Shown here: positions 4,897-6,342 of the stretch, piece by piece
How the letters are laid out: each line of letters opens with the position of its first letter
Position numbering within the stretch: position 1 is the stretch's first letter
From: Lachnospiraceae bacterium
GTDB lineage: Bacteria; Bacillota_A; Clostridia; Lachnospirales; Lachnospiraceae
Reading direction: 5' to 3'
Assembly (NCBI GenBank): GCA_031262285.1
Contig: JAISHZ010000130.1
Coordinates: 1-6,342, forward strand
Length of the DNA stretch: 6,342 bases
The notes under the pieces: model-generated
Told to the model about the DNA's origin: nothing
The model's input: only the letters and a program-made list of their open reading frames with translations
Databases searched by the model: none
Position numbers and translations under genes: made by a program

Positions 4897-6123
4897 CTAT
4901 CCAAAATAATCACTGTACCACAAATCGCCCAAAGCGATCTCTTCATTGCATAACTGTTTAACATACATATAATCAGAAGCTCTGGTAATTTTAGAAAATC
5001 CGTCTTCTTTCTTTTCCAATACCCACACTTCATCCGGTGATAAAGCATTTACGAAAAAAGGACTATGCGTTGTAATAAATAATTGCTTAGAATAAGCTCC
5101 TTTTAAACTCTTTTTCATTTGATCCGCTAAATCCGCCAGATATTTATGATACAACCCGTTTTCGGGTTCTTCAATAAACACTAATGGTCTTGCGTCTTTT
5201 TCAAACAAAAGTAAATAGTACGCCAACAGTTTCAGTGTTCCATCAGACATCTTTTGAGAATAAAACGGTTCTTGAAATCCTTTTTCTAAAAATTCTAAAA
5301 CCAATTGTCCATTCAGCAATTTTACAGGTTTTATAGAAGTTATCCCTTCTAATTTCGTTCTGATAATTGATAAGACTTTTGAAAAATCCTTCGGATCTTC
5401 TCGATAAAGATATTCTGCCACATTGTTTAAATTGTTCCCAAGGCGATTTAAATATTTTTGAGGACCGGCATTGGGTATTTCTCTAGCCGAAGCAGGGCTA
5501 AAATAACACAAGTACCAGTTCTTTAAAAAATTTTTAAAATTAACGATTCTCGGGTGTTCTCTAAGTTCACCTAATGTAACTACGCCTAGCTGTCTGGGAT
5601 CTGCTAATTCAACTTCTACTTTTTCACCTATTTCTTTATCTTCTTCTTCTAAAAAGCCGCTATTTTTCCCTTTAAACGCAAACCCTTTTCCAAATGCTAA
5701 ATATAAAAAGGAAAGTGGCCAACCATACCTTTCTTTTGCCCTTCTCTGTCTTAATCTTTCCTTTTCTACAATAGGTCTATCCGACTTATCAAGACCGATC
5801 GCCAATTCATAAGTAATAGGAGATTCATTACTAGTTTCTCTATAATAAATCTCAAACTCGATTGGACCATCCGCACCCTGTGATACGAGTTTGTCGTACC
5901 CACCCCTTCCGTTTAGGTCACAGGCATTTTCAACTCCTTTTTCCATACAATCAGCCAAAAAGCCAAATGCATCCGCAACAGTACTTTTACCTGTTCCGCG
6001 TTGACCAATGATTGCATTGATATTCATTAATTCTTTCTGGCTCTTGTCAGTCAAAAGTCTTCCCATTTTAATATCTTTTAAAGATCCAAAATTTCTGATT
6101 CGTATACCCACAATTCGTCCCAT
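4897..6123 (-). CDS. OLD/RecF-like AAA (ABC-type) ATPase of a putative defence module
   Basis: A 408-residue predicted ATPase of the AAA_15/AAA_21 (COG4637-like) group. Residue numbers are from the ATG at 6123. It begins IVGIRIRNFGSLKDIK, as RecF/OLD ATPases do. Walker A is GQRGTGKST (40-48), the ABC signature equivalent is MSDGTLK (292-298), Walker B is LVFIEEPENGL (314-324), and the H-loop is TTHS (351-354). The N- and C-terminal halves are separated by a family-specific insert (about 120-280) without a long Smc-type coiled coil. All catalytic motifs are intact. A GTG at 6138 would add five residues, but the ATG at 6123 has AAAGGA six bases upstream and is preferred. It heads the cassette and probably senses a trigger and controls the DUF4276 partner, by analogy with AriA/AriB and OLD systems. 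Its AT-richness contrasts with murE and priA. Confidence 0.9.
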   Translation of the reverse strand: MGRIVGIRIRNFGSLKDIKMGRLLTDKSQKELMNINAIIGQRGTGKSTVADAFGFLADCMEKGVENACDLNGRGGYDKLVSQGADGPIEFEIYYRETSNESPITYELAIGLDKSDRPIVEKERLRQRRAKERYGWPLSFLYLAFGKGFAFKGKNSGFLEEEDKEIGEKVEVELADPRQLGVVTLGELREHPRIVNFKNFLKNWYLCYFSPASAREIPNAGPQKYLNRLGNNLNNVAEYLYREDPKDFSKVLSIIRTKLEGITSIKPVKLLNGQLVLEFLEKGFQEPFYSQKMSDGTLKLLAYYLLLFEKDARPLVFIEEPENGLYHKYLADLADQMKKSLKGAYSKQLFITTHSPFFVNALSPDEVWVLEKKEDGFSKITRASDYMYVKQLCNEEIALGDLWYSDYFG

Positions 6124-6129
6124 GATCTG

Positions 6130-6135
6130 TCCTTT
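6130..6135 (-). promoter_or_regulatory. Ribosome binding site choosing the ATPase ATG start
   Basis: AAAGGA on the minus strand is six bases before ATG at 6123. The upstream in-frame GTG at 6138 would place this SD inside the coding region and has no purine-rich site of its own. The protein should therefore begin MGRIVGIRI. Confidence 0.6.
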
Positions 6136-6171
6136 CACAATAAGTTTTGGAGATACTACATAGCCATTTCC

Positions 6172-6255
6172 CTAAAAAGCGTTTCTTACCGAAATAAATC
6201 CCGGATCCAGACCACCTGCGCAGCAGAACATATTGGCTACCGTGTAATCTTTCAT
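6172..6255 (-). pseudogene. 5' stub of a DNA cytosine-5 methyltransferase
   Basis: The frame encodes 27 residues starting MKDYTVANMFCCAGGLDPGF and stops soon after, following ISVRNAF. The first 20 residues fit the N-terminus of DNA cytosine-5 methyltransferases, where motif I (F-x-G-x-G-G-L-D-x-G-F) binds S-adenosylmethionine. Here the first glycine of the motif is cysteine. GGGAG stands seven bases before the ATG, so the original translation start seems preserved. The rest of the enzyme (PC loop, ENV motif, target-recognition domain) is absent, and the ATPase gene starts 48 bp downstream. This looks like a gene cut by deletion or by replacement with the ATPase cassette. The match is short, so chance resemblance is not excluded. 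Confidence 0.6.
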
Positions 6256-6286
6256 TTTTGCTCCCTTTTTCGTTTCTACCATAAAC

Positions 6287-6342
6287 TTATCTCTCGGATA
6301 ATTCTTGTAACACTTTAAATTGTTCTTGCGTAACAATCTTCT
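6287..6342 (-). CDS. C-terminal end of an unidentified gene (partial)
   Basis: Entering from the right edge, one frame reads KIVTQEQFKVLQELSER and then TAA at 6289-6287. The peptide is polar and helix-like, as expected for a protein tail, and the stop lies 31 bp before the methyltransferase stub start, a typical operon spacing. Another frame is also open across this stretch and continues into the stub (RRLLRKNNLKCYKNYPRD and on), but its content is less protein-like. In restriction-modification loci a small helix-turn-helix regulator often precedes the methyltransferase; whether this is one cannot be told from 17 residues. Confidence 0.35.
   Translation of the reverse strand, partial: KIVTQEQFKVLQELSER

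Noticed and set aside
4845..5048. Minus-strand open frame of 67 codons
   Set aside because: Overlaps the ATPase C-terminus and DUF4276 N-terminus in another frame; both of those are well supported.
6130..6171. Dedicated promoter for the ATPase cassette
   Set aside because: TATGTA/TAGTAT near 6155-6164 could be -10 boxes, but no -35 box is found at proper spacing; transcription may come from upstream of the window.

Overview
All recognisable genes lie on the minus strand, so transcription runs from high to low coordinates. The window looks like Clostridia (Firmicutes), most like Lachnospiraceae. The grounds are a meso-diaminopimelate type MurE followed by PriA, the purine-rich Shine-Dalgarno (SD) sequences, and the character of the small proteins. 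That placement is inferred from family resemblance; no marker gene fixes it.

Layout in transcription order. (1) 6342-6172 is a broken border: the last codons of an unknown gene, then the first 20 or so residues of a DNA cytosine-5 methyltransferase, cut off just after its SAM-binding motif. (2) 6123-3773 is a compact four-gene cassette, visibly more AT-rich than the housekeeping genes. It holds an OLD/RecF-like AAA ATPase, a DUF4276 protein with TOPRIM-like acidic motifs, and two small proteins of 76 and 73 residues. Gaps and overlaps are 11 bp, then an 8-bp overlap, then a 4-bp ATGA overlap, so the genes are probably translated together. ATPase plus TOPRIM-like partner is the plan of several anti-phage systems (PARIS, AbiL, OLD/Gabija type), and the methyltransferase stub fits a turned-over defence island. 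The exact four-gene combination is not one I recognise as described. (3) 3691-3284 is a DUF3237 gene with its own strong ribosome binding site. (4) 3267-2386 holds no credible gene. It is almost filled by four long imperfect palindromes lying back to back; the first and last belong to one repeat family in opposite orientations. (5) 2364-2241 is the murE leader, with a 15-bp tandem repeat overlapping a probable promoter and a hairpin ending two bases before the SD. (6) 2240-744 is murE, and 682-1 is the N-terminal half of priA, 61 bp downstream with no terminator between, so probably co-transcribed.

The murE-priA unit is ordinary core genome (cell-wall precursor synthesis and replication restart). 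The accessory interest is in the ATPase/DUF4276 cassette with its broken methyltransferase border and in the palindrome cluster. No tRNA, rRNA, CRISPR array or transposase gene was seen.
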